From positions 62,001 to 126,000 of the forward strand of contig NZ_JAAKZG010000002.1 in the NCBI RefSeq assembly GCF_011045115.1: DNA of 64,000 bases, read 5' to 3'. The stretch is from Mesorhizobium zhangyense (GTDB taxonomy: Bacteria > Pseudomonadota > Alphaproteobacteria > Rhizobiales > Rhizobiaceae). A model generated the notes under the pieces. That model saw only the letters and a list, made by a program, of their open reading frames with translations. It searched no databases and was not told the DNA's origin. The position numbers were made by a program, and so were the translations under genes. Below are positions 9,265 through 16,832 of this stretch, piece by piece. How positions within the stretch are numbered: the stretch's first letter is position 1; each line of letters opens with the position of its first letter.

Positions 9265-11119
9265 AATGCGCACGACCATCAGCAGCCTGCCGCGCCGGGC
9301 CAAGCGCGGCATCCTGATCGCCTTCGATATCGTCGTGCTCCTGATCGTGCTTTGGGCGAGCTATTCCCTGAGGCTCAACCGCCTGTTCGTGCCGACCAAC
9401 GAGCAGATGATGATCATGCTGGCGGCACCGGTTCTGGCCGTGCCGATATTCATCCGTATCGGGCTCTACCGGGCAGTCATTCGCTATCTGCCCGAGCGAG
9501 CGATATGGACTGTTCTGCAGGCGATGTCGCTGGCGGCGCTGGCCTGGGTCTTTGCCGTGTTTCTGACCGAGATGGCCGGCAGCGATGCTGTCCCGCGCTC
9601 GGTGCCGCTGATTTACTGGATACTCGGCACCTTTGCGATCGGCGGAAGCCGTTTTGCGGCGAAGCGGCTGCTTTTGACCCCGACGGGGAATGCCCCGCAA
9701 TATGGGCAGGTGCTGATATATGGCGCCGGCAATGCAGGCTCTCAATTGGCCACCAGCCTGCTCAGCCAGGGCACCCTGACGATCGGCGGATTTCTTGATG
9801 ACAACGCTGCGCTGAGGGGGCGGGACGTCGCCGGCATCCGGGTTTTCTCGCCGTCTCAAATCCCGGCACTGATCGAGAATTACGGGATCAAGGAGGTGGT
9901 TCTGTCCATGCCGTCCATCAGCGTGGCGCGGCGGCAGGCCATCGTCGCGAAGCTCAGCCGCTACCCACTTCGCATCCGCACCCTTCCGCCGATCACCGAT
10001 CTCGTCGCGGGCAAGTATCTGGTCAACCAGATCCGCGAGATCGATATCGACGAGCTTCTGGGCCGTTCATCGGTGCCCGCCGATGCCGGCCTGCTTCGCA
10101 ATATGATCGAGGGAAAAAACATCCTCGTTACCGGTGCGGGCGGATCGATAGGATCGGAACTTTGCCGCCTGATCGTGCGCTGGGCGCCTGCCAAGCTGGT
10201 TCTCTACGAAGCAAACGAGTTCGCACTCTATCGCATCGATCAGGAACTTACCCGAAAGGCTTCCTGCCCGATCGTGCCGGTACTTGCCTCCGTTACGGAC
10301 GGAGTGAGCGTCGGGCGCGCGATCAGGAACAACGATGTCGAAGTCATCTTCCACGCAGCGGCGCACAAGCACGTGCCGCTGGTCGAGGCCAATGCGATCG
10401 AAGGCATCAGAAACAATGTTTTCGGCACCATGACCGTGGCGCAGGGTGCGGTCGACAATGGCGTGAAGAATTTCGTGCTGATTTCCACCGACAAGGCCGT
10501 GCGCCCGACCAATGTCATGGGCGCGACCAAGCGCTGGGCCGAACTGATCCTGCGGGAACAGTCGTTGGGCGTTCACGAGCGAGGCGAGGGCACCCGCTTT
10601 TGTGCGGTGCGCTTCGGCAATGTGCTTGGTTCCAACGGCTCGGTGGTGCCGGTTTTCAAGGAACAGATCGCGGCAGGCGGCCCGGTCACGGTGACCGACA
10701 CGCGCATGACGCGCTATTTCATGTCCATCTACGAGGCAGCCGAATTGATCGTGCAGGCGGCGGCGCTGTCGGAAGGCGGCGACGTGTTCCTGCTCGAGAT
10801 GGGAACGCCGGTGCGCATTCAGGAACTGGCGGAGAACATGATCAGGCTCGCCGGCTTTTCGGTGCGGGACCAGCACCACCCGGAAGGCGACATCGAGATC
10901 GTCATTACGGGCGCGCGGCCCGGAGAAAAAATGTTCGAGGAACTCTTCTACGATGAAGCGACGGCCCTGCCGACCCTTCATCCGAAAATCATGCGGGCCA
11001 AGCGCTCCAGCATGGAAGATCGCGACGTGCCTGCCGCCTTGCAGAAACTCAAGGTGGCTGTCGACGCCAATGACGAGGCCGCGGCCCGCGCCATCCTGTT
11101 CGATTTCATCAAGCCGTGA
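9254..11119 (+). CDS. UDP-GlcNAc 4,6-dehydratase, membrane-anchored (WbpM/CapD/FlaA1 family, WreV-like)
   Basis: 621 residues from ATG 9254, overlapping the previous gene by 11 bases. The N-terminal third has four hydrophobic segments (from about residue 20 to 125). A CoA-binding-like Rossmann region follows (IYGAGNAGSQLA), then the catalytic dehydratase domain opening with LVTGAGGSIGSEL near residue 290. Later come AAAHKHVPL, FVLISTDKAV and a GATKRWAE segment in which Met-Gly-Ala-Thr-Lys replaces the usual Tyr-x3-Lys, a known feature of the large WbpM-type enzymes. It makes UDP-4-keto-6-deoxy-GlcNAc, the precursor of QuiNAc or FucNAc. ATG 9266 is an alternative start. Confidence 0.9.
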   Translation: MVSRMRTTISSLPRRAKRGILIAFDIVVLLIVLWASYSLRLNRLFVPTNEQMMIMLAAPVLAVPIFIRIGLYRAVIRYLPERAIWTVLQAMSLAALAWVFAVFLTEMAGSDAVPRSVPLIYWILGTFAIGGSRFAAKRLLLTPTGNAPQYGQVLIYGAGNAGSQLATSLLSQGTLTIGGFLDDNAALRGRDVAGIRVFSPSQIPALIENYGIKEVVLSMPSISVARRQAIVAKLSRYPLRIRTLPPITDLVAGKYLVNQIREIDIDELLGRSSVPADAGLLRNMIEGKNILVTGAGGSIGSELCRLIVRWAPAKLVLYEANEFALYRIDQELTRKASCPIVPVLASVTDGVSVGRAIRNNDVEVIFHAAAHKHVPLVEANAIEGIRNNVFGTMTVAQGAVDNGVKNFVLISTDKAVRPTNVMGATKRWAELILREQSLGVHERGEGTRFCAVRFGNVLGSNGSVVPVFKEQIAAGGPVTVTDTRMTRYFMSIYEAAELIVQAAALSEGGDVFLLEMGTPVRIQELAENMIRLAGFSVRDQHHPEGDIEIVITGARPGEKMFEELFYDEATALPTLHPKIMRAKRSSMEDRDVPAALQKLKVAVDANDEAAARAILFDFIKP

Positions 11120-11142
11120 GGGGCTGTGCCGTGAAGGAAAGC

Positions 11143-11216
11143 TGGAGCGGGTAGAGGGAATCGAACCCTCGCGTTCAGCTTGGGAAGCTGACAAGCTACC
11201 ATTACATCATACCCGC
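11143..11216 (-). tRNA. tRNA-Gly (anticodon CCC)
   Basis: On the minus strand the 74-base cloverleaf is complete: acceptor arms GCGGGTA and TACCCGC, discriminator T, and an encoded CCA at 11143-11145. The anticodon stem TCAGC/GCTGA encloses TTCCCAA, so the anticodon is CCC, reading GGG glycine codons. The T-arm shows the standard GGTTCGATTCC. It lies between the dehydratase stop and the DUF6460 gene, with no sign of an integrated element. Confidence 0.96.
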
Positions 11217-11354
11217 GTATGGTTTCGATATCACGGTGGAGCGCCAATCGGCAATCGCTAAACGAGCCTTCCCAGGCATTCGCCTTGAACGCCGCGCAAC
11301 AAGTGCGTATTTCGGCGGAACGGCAACGCGAAAGCGAATCGCAGGAGAACCACA

Positions 11355-11618
11355 GTGTCCGGACTTACGCGCTTTCTTGGAGACAGCCCGCTGCGGGTTT
11401 TTCTCAAGCTCCTCGTGGTTTCGTTCCTGGTCGGCATCGTCATGAGCTTCTTCGGCTGGTCGCCTTATGACGTGTTCTACCAGATACGCGATTCCATCCT
11501 GCAGCTGTGGAACATGGGTTTTAGGGCGATAGACCGCTTTGTCGGCTATTTCATCCTGGGTGCGGCGATCGTCATTCCAGCCTTTCTTCTGTTGCGGCTG
11601 TTCAGCTACCGCAAGTGA
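11355..11618 (+). CDS. DUF6460 small membrane protein
   Basis: 87 residues from a GTG preceded by AGGAGA. It begins SGLTRFLGDSP, then has two hydrophobic segments (about residues 18-36 and 64-80) around a conserved aromatic middle (FFGWSPYD, LWNMGF). This matches the small rhizobial DUF6460 family as I know it, an inner-membrane protein of unknown function. The downstream deacetylase gene is convergent, three bases away. Some related entries are named integrase in databases, which nothing in the sequence supports. Confidence 0.8.
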   Translation: MSGLTRFLGDSPLRVFLKLLVVSFLVGIVMSFFGWSPYDVFYQIRDSILQLWNMGFRAIDRFVGYFILGAAIVIPAFLLLRLFSYRK

Positions 11619-11620
11619 TA

Positions 11621-12523
11621 TCAGGCGAAGCCTGAGGCAACTTCGAACAGTATGGCGTGGCGGGTAGCCAGAGCCGGCACGTCCTTGGAATAACCGCCGC
11701 CGATAACCCCGCAGACCGGGATGCCGCGTTCGCGAAAATGCTCGATCACCGTCAGGTCGCGCTGGCGCAGGCCGGCATCGGTCAGCGAAAGCCGCCCAAG
11801 GCGGTCATCTGCATGCGGGTCGACACCGGCATTGTAGAAGACGAGATCCCAGTTCGCCCTCTCGGAAAGCGCTGGCAGCACCTCGCGCAGTGTTTCGAGA
11901 TAGGCGGCGTCGCCCGTGCCGTCGGGCAGGGCGACATCCAGATCGGAGGCGATCTTGTGGTTGGGATAGTTGCGCTCGCCATGCATCGAAAAGGTAAAGA
12001 CGCGTGGCTCCGGCCGCAGAATGTCGGCGGTGCCGTCGCCCTGGTGCACGTCGAGATCGACGACGAGGATGTTGGCGGCCAGACCTTCCGAAAGGAGCAC
12101 CAGAGACGCGACCGCCACGTCGTTGAAGGTGCAGAAGCCGGCGCCCTGGGCGCGCCGCGCGTGATGGCTGCCGCCGGCGGTGTTGCAGGCGATGCCATGC
12201 TCCAGCGCCAGCCGCGCCGCCAGAACCGTGCCGCCGGCCGCAAGCTGGGCGCGGCGCGACACGCGCTCGCCGATGGGAAAGCCGATATCGCGCTCGATCT
12301 GCGCGGGTACGGCGCAGGCGATTACCTGATCCACGTAGGCTGCGTCATGCGCCAGCTTGAGCCACGCGGCAGGCGCGGGATCGGTTCGGTGCAGATTGCC
12401 GTCGGTTGCGAGGCCCCGCCTGGCCAGTTCCTCCAAGAGCAGCGGATACTTGCTCATGGGAAAGCGATGGGTTGGCGGCAAGCCTGCGTCGTAACCGGGA
12501 TGATGAACGATCTGGAGCGGCAT
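11621..12523 (-). CDS. histone deacetylase family / acetoin-utilisation-type amidohydrolase
   Basis: 300 residues from ATG 12523, just before LQIVHHPGYD; the frame continues to a TTG at 12565. Zn-dependent deacetylase fold with the family motifs in order: GGSHHARRAQGAG (paired active-site histidines), CTFNDVAVA, the metal-binding DLDVHQGDGT, YNAGVDPHADD and a C-terminal GGGYSKD glycine loop. Bacterial members remove acetyl groups from small amines or protein lysines; the substrate here cannot be told. No signal peptide. The MATE transporter starts divergently 152 bases away. Confidence 0.9.
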   Translation of the reverse strand: MPLQIVHHPGYDAGLPPTHRFPMSKYPLLLEELARRGLATDGNLHRTDPAPAAWLKLAHDAAYVDQVIACAVPAQIERDIGFPIGERVSRRAQLAAGGTVLAARLALEHGIACNTAGGSHHARRAQGAGFCTFNDVAVASLVLLSEGLAANILVVDLDVHQGDGTADILRPEPRVFTFSMHGERNYPNHKIASDLDVALPDGTGDAAYLETLREVLPALSERANWDLVFYNAGVDPHADDRLGRLSLTDAGLRQRDLTVIEHFRERGIPVCGVIGGGYSKDVPALATRHAILFEVASGFA

Positions 12524-12675
12524 CGCTGTTTCTTGCAGCGCGGACCGTTCTAAGGGAAGCGGCAATATCGCTCTTGCATCAAAAGTCTCCTGACATCAGC
12601 CGCTTGCGCCGATGATGCGGAATGGTTCAGATCGGTTTCAACGCCAGCCATAAAGCCAGCCTCGAAAGACCCGAA

Positions 12676-14016
12676 ATGGATCAAACATCATCGGCGACCA
12701 GCCCGAGGGCTTTCGACGTCAACAACCGCCTCGTGCTGACGATCGCCATCCCGATGATGCTTGCTTACCTGACCACGCCACTGCTGGGCCTCGTCGATAC
12801 GGCGGTCGTCGGGCAGTTCGGCGACGCTGCCCTGCTCGGCGGGCTGGCTGCCGGCGCGATCATTTTCGACGTCGTCTTCACCACCTTCAATTTCCTGCGT
12901 TCCGGCACGACCGGGCTGGTCGCACAGGCATTCGGACGCGATGATTCGCTGGAGGAACGGGCGGTCTTCTGGCGGGCTGCGGCCATTGCAATGGTTGCCG
13001 GCGTCGTGCTGATCCTGCTTGCGCCGTTGATCGCCGCCGGCGGCGAATGGTTCATGGGGGCGGAGCCGCGTGTCACGCAGGCGATGGACACTTACATACG
13101 CATACGCCTGCTGTCGGCCCCAGCGTCGCTGCTGAACTATGCCATCCTTGGCTACTTCCTCGGGCGCGGCGAGGCGAGCCGTGGCCTGATGCTTCAGCTT
13201 CTGCTGAACGGTGTGAACACCGTGCTTTCGATCTGGTTCGGCCTTCATCTCGGCTGGGGCGTCGAAGGCGTTGCCTGGGGCACGGTCTGCGGCGAGGTCG
13301 TCGCAACGCTGGTTGGCCTGGCGGTCATTCTCCGCCGCTTCCATCCGATGCCGGACATGCCGTGGCAGCGCACCTTCAGCAGCATTGCCATGCGGCGCAT
13401 GCTGGCGCTCAACGGCGACATCATGATCCGCTCCTTCGTGCTGATGGGAGCCTTCACGCTGTTCACGCGGCAAGGCGCGCAACTCGGCACGCTGACGCTC
13501 GCCGCCAATGCCGTGCTCATGCACTTCTTCCTGGTGGGGGGCTATTTTCTCGATGGCTTCGCCACCGCCGCCGAGCAACTGGCGGGCCGGGCGGTCGGCG
13601 CGCGCTACCTGCCGGCTTTCCAAAGGGCAGTCAGGCTGACGCTGATATGGGGTTTCGCTATGGCGGGCGCCGTCACCATCATCGTGCTTCTGTTCGGAGA
13701 CCAACTGGTAGCCGTCGTCACCACAGCGGTCGACGTGCGCACAGAGGCTTCGGCTTACCTGCCGTGGGCGGCACTGACGGCGGTTAGCGGTGTTCTGGCA
13801 TTCCAGATGGACGGTGTCTTCATCGGCGCGACCTGGTCGCGCGACATGCGCAACATGATGCTTTTGTCATTTGCGGCCTTCGTCGCAGCGCTCCTGCTGC
13901 TCGGCCACTATTTCGGCAATCACGGCCTGTGGGCGGCGCTCCACGTCTTTCTCATCACGCGCGGATTCAGCCTGTTTGCGGCAATGCCGCGATGCGTGCG
14001 CGCGACTTTTGCCTGA
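12676..14016 (+). CDS. MATE family efflux transporter (DinF-like)
   Basis: 446 residues from ATG 12676, with about twelve hydrophobic segments in two similar halves. The opening segment (IPMMLAYLTTPLLGLVDTAV) and FNFLRSGTTGLVAQAFG are typical of the DinF branch of the multi-antimicrobial extrusion family, which exports drugs or metabolites using a Na+ or H+ gradient. An in-frame ATG at 12622 is an alternative start, but the added residues look unlike this family. The stop abuts the stop of convergent pyrD directly, with no bases between. Confidence 0.88.
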   Translation: MDQTSSATSPRAFDVNNRLVLTIAIPMMLAYLTTPLLGLVDTAVVGQFGDAALLGGLAAGAIIFDVVFTTFNFLRSGTTGLVAQAFGRDDSLEERAVFWRAAAIAMVAGVVLILLAPLIAAGGEWFMGAEPRVTQAMDTYIRIRLLSAPASLLNYAILGYFLGRGEASRGLMLQLLLNGVNTVLSIWFGLHLGWGVEGVAWGTVCGEVVATLVGLAVILRRFHPMPDMPWQRTFSSIAMRRMLALNGDIMIRSFVLMGAFTLFTRQGAQLGTLTLAANAVLMHFFLVGGYFLDGFATAAEQLAGRAVGARYLPAFQRAVRLTLIWGFAMAGAVTIIVLLFGDQLVAVVTTAVDVRTEASAYLPWAALTAVSGVLAFQMDGVFIGATWSRDMRNMMLLSFAAFVAALLLLGHYFGNHGLWAALHVFLITRGFSLFAAMPRCVRATFA

Positions 14017-15108
14017 TCAATCGAGCGAGCGGTCGGCCCACTGCGCCAGCCGCGTGTCACGAAGATCGCGGAAGTTGGCGATGCCTTCGGACGCTGCGAA
14101 GCGCGCCATACCCCTGACGATCTTTCCCGGCAGCGACGGCCCGGCATAGATCATGCTCGTATAAAGCTGCACCAGATCGGCGCCCGCGCGGATTTTCTCC
14201 AGCGCGGTCTCGGTCGAATCGACGCCGCCGACGCCGATGATCGCCGCATGGGGTCCGAGCAGCCTGCGCATCTTGGCCAGAACGATCGTCGAGCGTTCGA
14301 ACAGCGGCTTTCCCGAAAGGCCGCCGGTCTCGCCGGTGTGGGCGCTGCTGGCGAGGCGAGGGCGGGTGATCGTCGTGTTGGAAACGATGATGCCTTCGAC
14401 TGCCTTTTCCGTCACTTCGGCGGCGATGTCTTCCAGATCGGCCTCATGCAGGTCCGGCGCGATTTTCAGGAACAGCGGTGTCTTGCGAGGCTGGTTCCGG
14501 GTGACCGCATCGCGCGCGGCGACGACGCGGCTGAGCAGTTCGGCCAGGCTTTCGCGCGCCTGCATGTTGCGCAGGCCGGGCGTGTTGGGCGAGGAAATGT
14601 TGACGGTGAGATAGGAGGCATAGCGCGCAAAGCGTTTCACGCCGAGTTCGTAGTCGCCGATGCGGTCGGCGCTGTCTTTGTTGGCGCCGATATTGACGCC
14701 GACGATGCCCACCCGCCCGGCGCGCGCAACGAGGCGGCGCTCGCAGGCTTCATGGCCCTCATTGTTGAAGCCGAGCCGGTTGATGACGGCGTCGTCGCGG
14801 GTCAGGCGAAAGATGCGCGGCTTTGGATTGCCGCTCTGCGCCAGCGGGGTGACCGTGCCGACCTCTGCAAAGCCGAAACCAAGGCCGAGCAGCGCGTCCG
14901 GCACTTCAGCGTTCTTGTCGTAGCCGGCGGCCATGCCGAGCGGGTTGGGGAAATCGATGCCGCAGAGGCTTATGCGAAGACGCTTGTCGGAGACGGGCCG
15001 GCCCTGAACCGGAAAGCCGCATCTCAGCGCCTTGATGGAAAGGCCGTGCGCGGCCTCCGGGTCCAGCGTGAAGAGCAGATTGCGGCCAAGCGTATCGAAA
15101 AAGCTCAT
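14017..15108 (-). CDS. pyrD: dihydroorotate dehydrogenase (quinone), class 2
   Basis: 363 residues. Oxidises dihydroorotate to orotate in pyrimidine synthesis and passes electrons through FMN to membrane quinone. Class 2 features: the N-terminal amphipathic extension (residues 1-40, the quinone tunnel), PNPLGMAAGYDKNAE, the catalytic serine in NISSPNTPGLR (about Ser173), SNTTITRP, and the FMN phosphate-binding GVGGVDS and LVQLYTS segments. The start overlaps the stop of the upstream DUF952 gene by four bases, so the two are probably translationally coupled. Confidence 0.96.
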   Translation of the reverse strand: MSFFDTLGRNLLFTLDPEAAHGLSIKALRCGFPVQGRPVSDKRLRISLCGIDFPNPLGMAAGYDKNAEVPDALLGLGFGFAEVGTVTPLAQSGNPKPRIFRLTRDDAVINRLGFNNEGHEACERRLVARAGRVGIVGVNIGANKDSADRIGDYELGVKRFARYASYLTVNISSPNTPGLRNMQARESLAELLSRVVAARDAVTRNQPRKTPLFLKIAPDLHEADLEDIAAEVTEKAVEGIIVSNTTITRPRLASSAHTGETGGLSGKPLFERSTIVLAKMRRLLGPHAAIIGVGGVDSTETALEKIRAGADLVQLYTSMIYAGPSLPGKIVRGMARFAASEGIANFRDLRDTRLAQWADRSLD

Positions 15109-15455
15109 GCGGACCCCAAGGGCGGGAATTGATGGATGCCGTCTGCACCGAGCGGCAGCGGTTTAACCCACAGCACGCTTGCAAGATCGAGCGGCGCGTA
15201 GAGATGCGGGAACAATGCGCCGCCGCGCGACACCTCATATTTCAGCGCAGGGCCGAGCTTGGCGTCGTCGATGGCGATGAGCAGCAGGTCGGTTTGCCCC
15301 GAAAAATGCTTGGCTGCGGTCTCCACGGATTGCTCGGCGGTCGAGAAATGGATGAAGCCGTCGGCGAGATCGATCGGCGCGCCGGTAAAGACGCCTGTTT
15401 TTTCGGCCTCGCGCCACAGCGCTTCAGGACATATCTTGTAAATGGTTTGTTGCAT
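15105..15455 (-). CDS. DUF952 domain protein
   Basis: 116 residues from ATG 15455. The sequence IYKICPEALW, then GFIHFSTAEQ and a FPHLYAPLDL segment, is the DUF952 signature, a small cytosolic fold common beside pyrD in rhizobia. Its function is not established. The four-base overlap with pyrD indicates a two-gene operon with this gene first. In-frame codons extend upstream to 15515 but look non-coding (arginine- and serine-rich). Confidence 0.88.
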   Translation of the reverse strand: MQQTIYKICPEALWREAEKTGVFTGAPIDLADGFIHFSTAEQSVETAAKHFSGQTDLLLIAIDDAKLGPALKYEVSRGGALFPHLYAPLDLASVLWVKPLPLGADGIHQFPPLGSA

Positions 15456-15569
15456 GCGCGCCCTATAGTCCGAAAGCGCGGAACGGGAAAGACGGGCGAA
15501 CCGTTTACTCCCCATTTCCGGCGTAAACGAAGTGCAGCCTGTCGGGTCTGCTTAAGATTGGAGGAAGTC

Positions 15570-16013
15570 ATGCGGTTCATCACCACCATCATTGCCCCGG
15601 CGGCTGTTGCGATGCTGGCAGTCTCCGGTGCGCAGGCTGCCGACACAGAACGCTACCGGCTGGAAAAGTCGGAAAGCGGTTATGTCCGCATGGACACGCA
15701 GACCGGCGAGATGTCGATCTGCGAGGAGCGTACCGGGCAACTGGTCTGCAAGCTCGCCGCCGATGAGCGCAAGGCCTATCAGGACCAGGCCGACCGGCTG
15801 CAATCGGAGCTGAAGGCGCTGGAGGAGCGGGTTGCCGCGATCGAGAAATCGCCGCTGATAAATCCGAAATCGGTGCTGCCCACGGACGAGGAATTCGAAA
15901 AGACCATGGGCTACATGGAGCGCTTCATGCGGCGCTTCATGGGTATCGCCAAGGATCTGGATCAGGACAACAAGACGCCCGGCGTTCAGCCTTCCGATCC
16001 CAACAAGACCTGA
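15570..16013 (+). CDS. periplasmic protein with coiled-coil segment, unknown function
   Basis: 147 residues starting after a perfect GGAGGA ribosome site. A signal peptide (about residues 1-23, ending SGAQA) leads into a mature protein with YRLEKSESGYVRMDTQTGEM and two cysteines (CEER, CKLA) that could pair. Residues about 65-95 (QDQADRLQSELKALEERV) predict a coiled coil. The C-terminus is acidic and methionine-rich (YMERFMRRFMG). Similar proteins occur across rhizobia without assigned function. It stands alone, between the divergent DUF952-pyrD unit and the response regulator. Confidence 0.8.
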   Translation: MRFITTIIAPAAVAMLAVSGAQAADTERYRLEKSESGYVRMDTQTGEMSICEERTGQLVCKLAADERKAYQDQADRLQSELKALEERVAAIEKSPLINPKSVLPTDEEFEKTMGYMERFMRRFMGIAKDLDQDNKTPGVQPSDPNKT

Positions 16014-16170
16014 CCCCGCCTGACGATATCATGCGCGGAATTTGAAGATGCGGGCGCGGCAGGCATCAAAACGGGCGCTTGCCGCTTGAAATGCCTGTTC
16101 ATCCCCGCATAATTGGGTTGCTTGATCTCGTGCCATACAACAACAATAAGCGAGATTTCGGGAGGGACAT

Positions 16171-16830
16171 TTGCCGTCAGGCTACAAGTTCGTCATCGCG
16201 GACGATCATCCGCTGTTTCGCGGCGCGCTCAAACAGGCGCTGTCTGGCGTAGCCGACGTCGCGACCATCCTCGAGGCCGGCGATTTCGAAGCGACCAAGG
16301 CCATCATCGCCGCCAATGAGGACATCGATCTCCTTCTGCTCGACCTTTCGATGCCGGGGGCCAGCGGCCTGTCCGGGTTGATCTCGCTGCGCGGCATTCA
16401 CGCCGCCGTGCCGATGGTGGTTGTCTCGGCGCATGACGATCCCGAGACCATCCGGCGTGCGCTGGAACTCGGCGCTTCGGGCTTCATCTCGAAATCTGCG
16501 AGCATGGACGATATCCGCAAGGCGGTTCAGACGGTGCTTTCGGGCGATATCAGCGCGCCGGTGGGCATCGATCTCGGCGTCGAGCGTGACCCGGAAATTT
16601 CCGACCTCATCAAGCGCCTGCAATCGCTGACGCCGCAGCAGACACGGGTGCTCGGCATGCTCGCCGAGGGGCTGTTGAACAAACAGATCGCTTATGAGCT
16701 TTCGGTATCGGAGGCGACCATCAAGGCGCATGTCTCGGCCGTGTTGCAGAAGCTCGGTGTCGACAGCCGCACCCAGGCCGTCATCCTGCTATCCAAGATC
16801 GGCAGCGACCCGCTTTCGACTCCGAACTGA
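16171..16830 (+). CDS. LuxR/NarL-type response regulator (CrbR/ErdR-like)
   Basis: 219 residues from TTG 16171, set by a strong GGGAGG ribosome site. The N-terminal receiver domain shows ADDHPLF acidic residues, phosphoacceptor Asp58 in LLLLDLSMPG, and a lysine in FISKSAS. The C-terminal helix-turn-helix (about 150-215) has LTPQQTRVLGMLAEG and SEATIKAHVS. It is convergent with, and two bases from, the large transporter-kinase gene. Receptor and regulator of this build form the CrbS/CrbR (MxtR/ErdR) pair that controls acetate use in Vibrio and Pseudomonas. The pairing here is an inference from build and position. Confidence 0.9.
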   Translation: MPSGYKFVIADDHPLFRGALKQALSGVADVATILEAGDFEATKAIIAANEDIDLLLLDLSMPGASGLSGLISLRGIHAAVPMVVVSAHDDPETIRRALELGASGFISKSASMDDIRKAVQTVLSGDISAPVGIDLGVERDPEISDLIKRLQSLTPQQTRVLGMLAEGLLNKQIAYELSVSEATIKAHVSAVLQKLGVDSRTQAVILLSKIGSDPLSTPN

Positions 16831-16832
16831 AG

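Noticed and set aside
11355-11618. Integrase label for the 87-residue protein
   Set aside because: No catalytic residues and two membrane segments; it matches the DUF6460 pattern instead.
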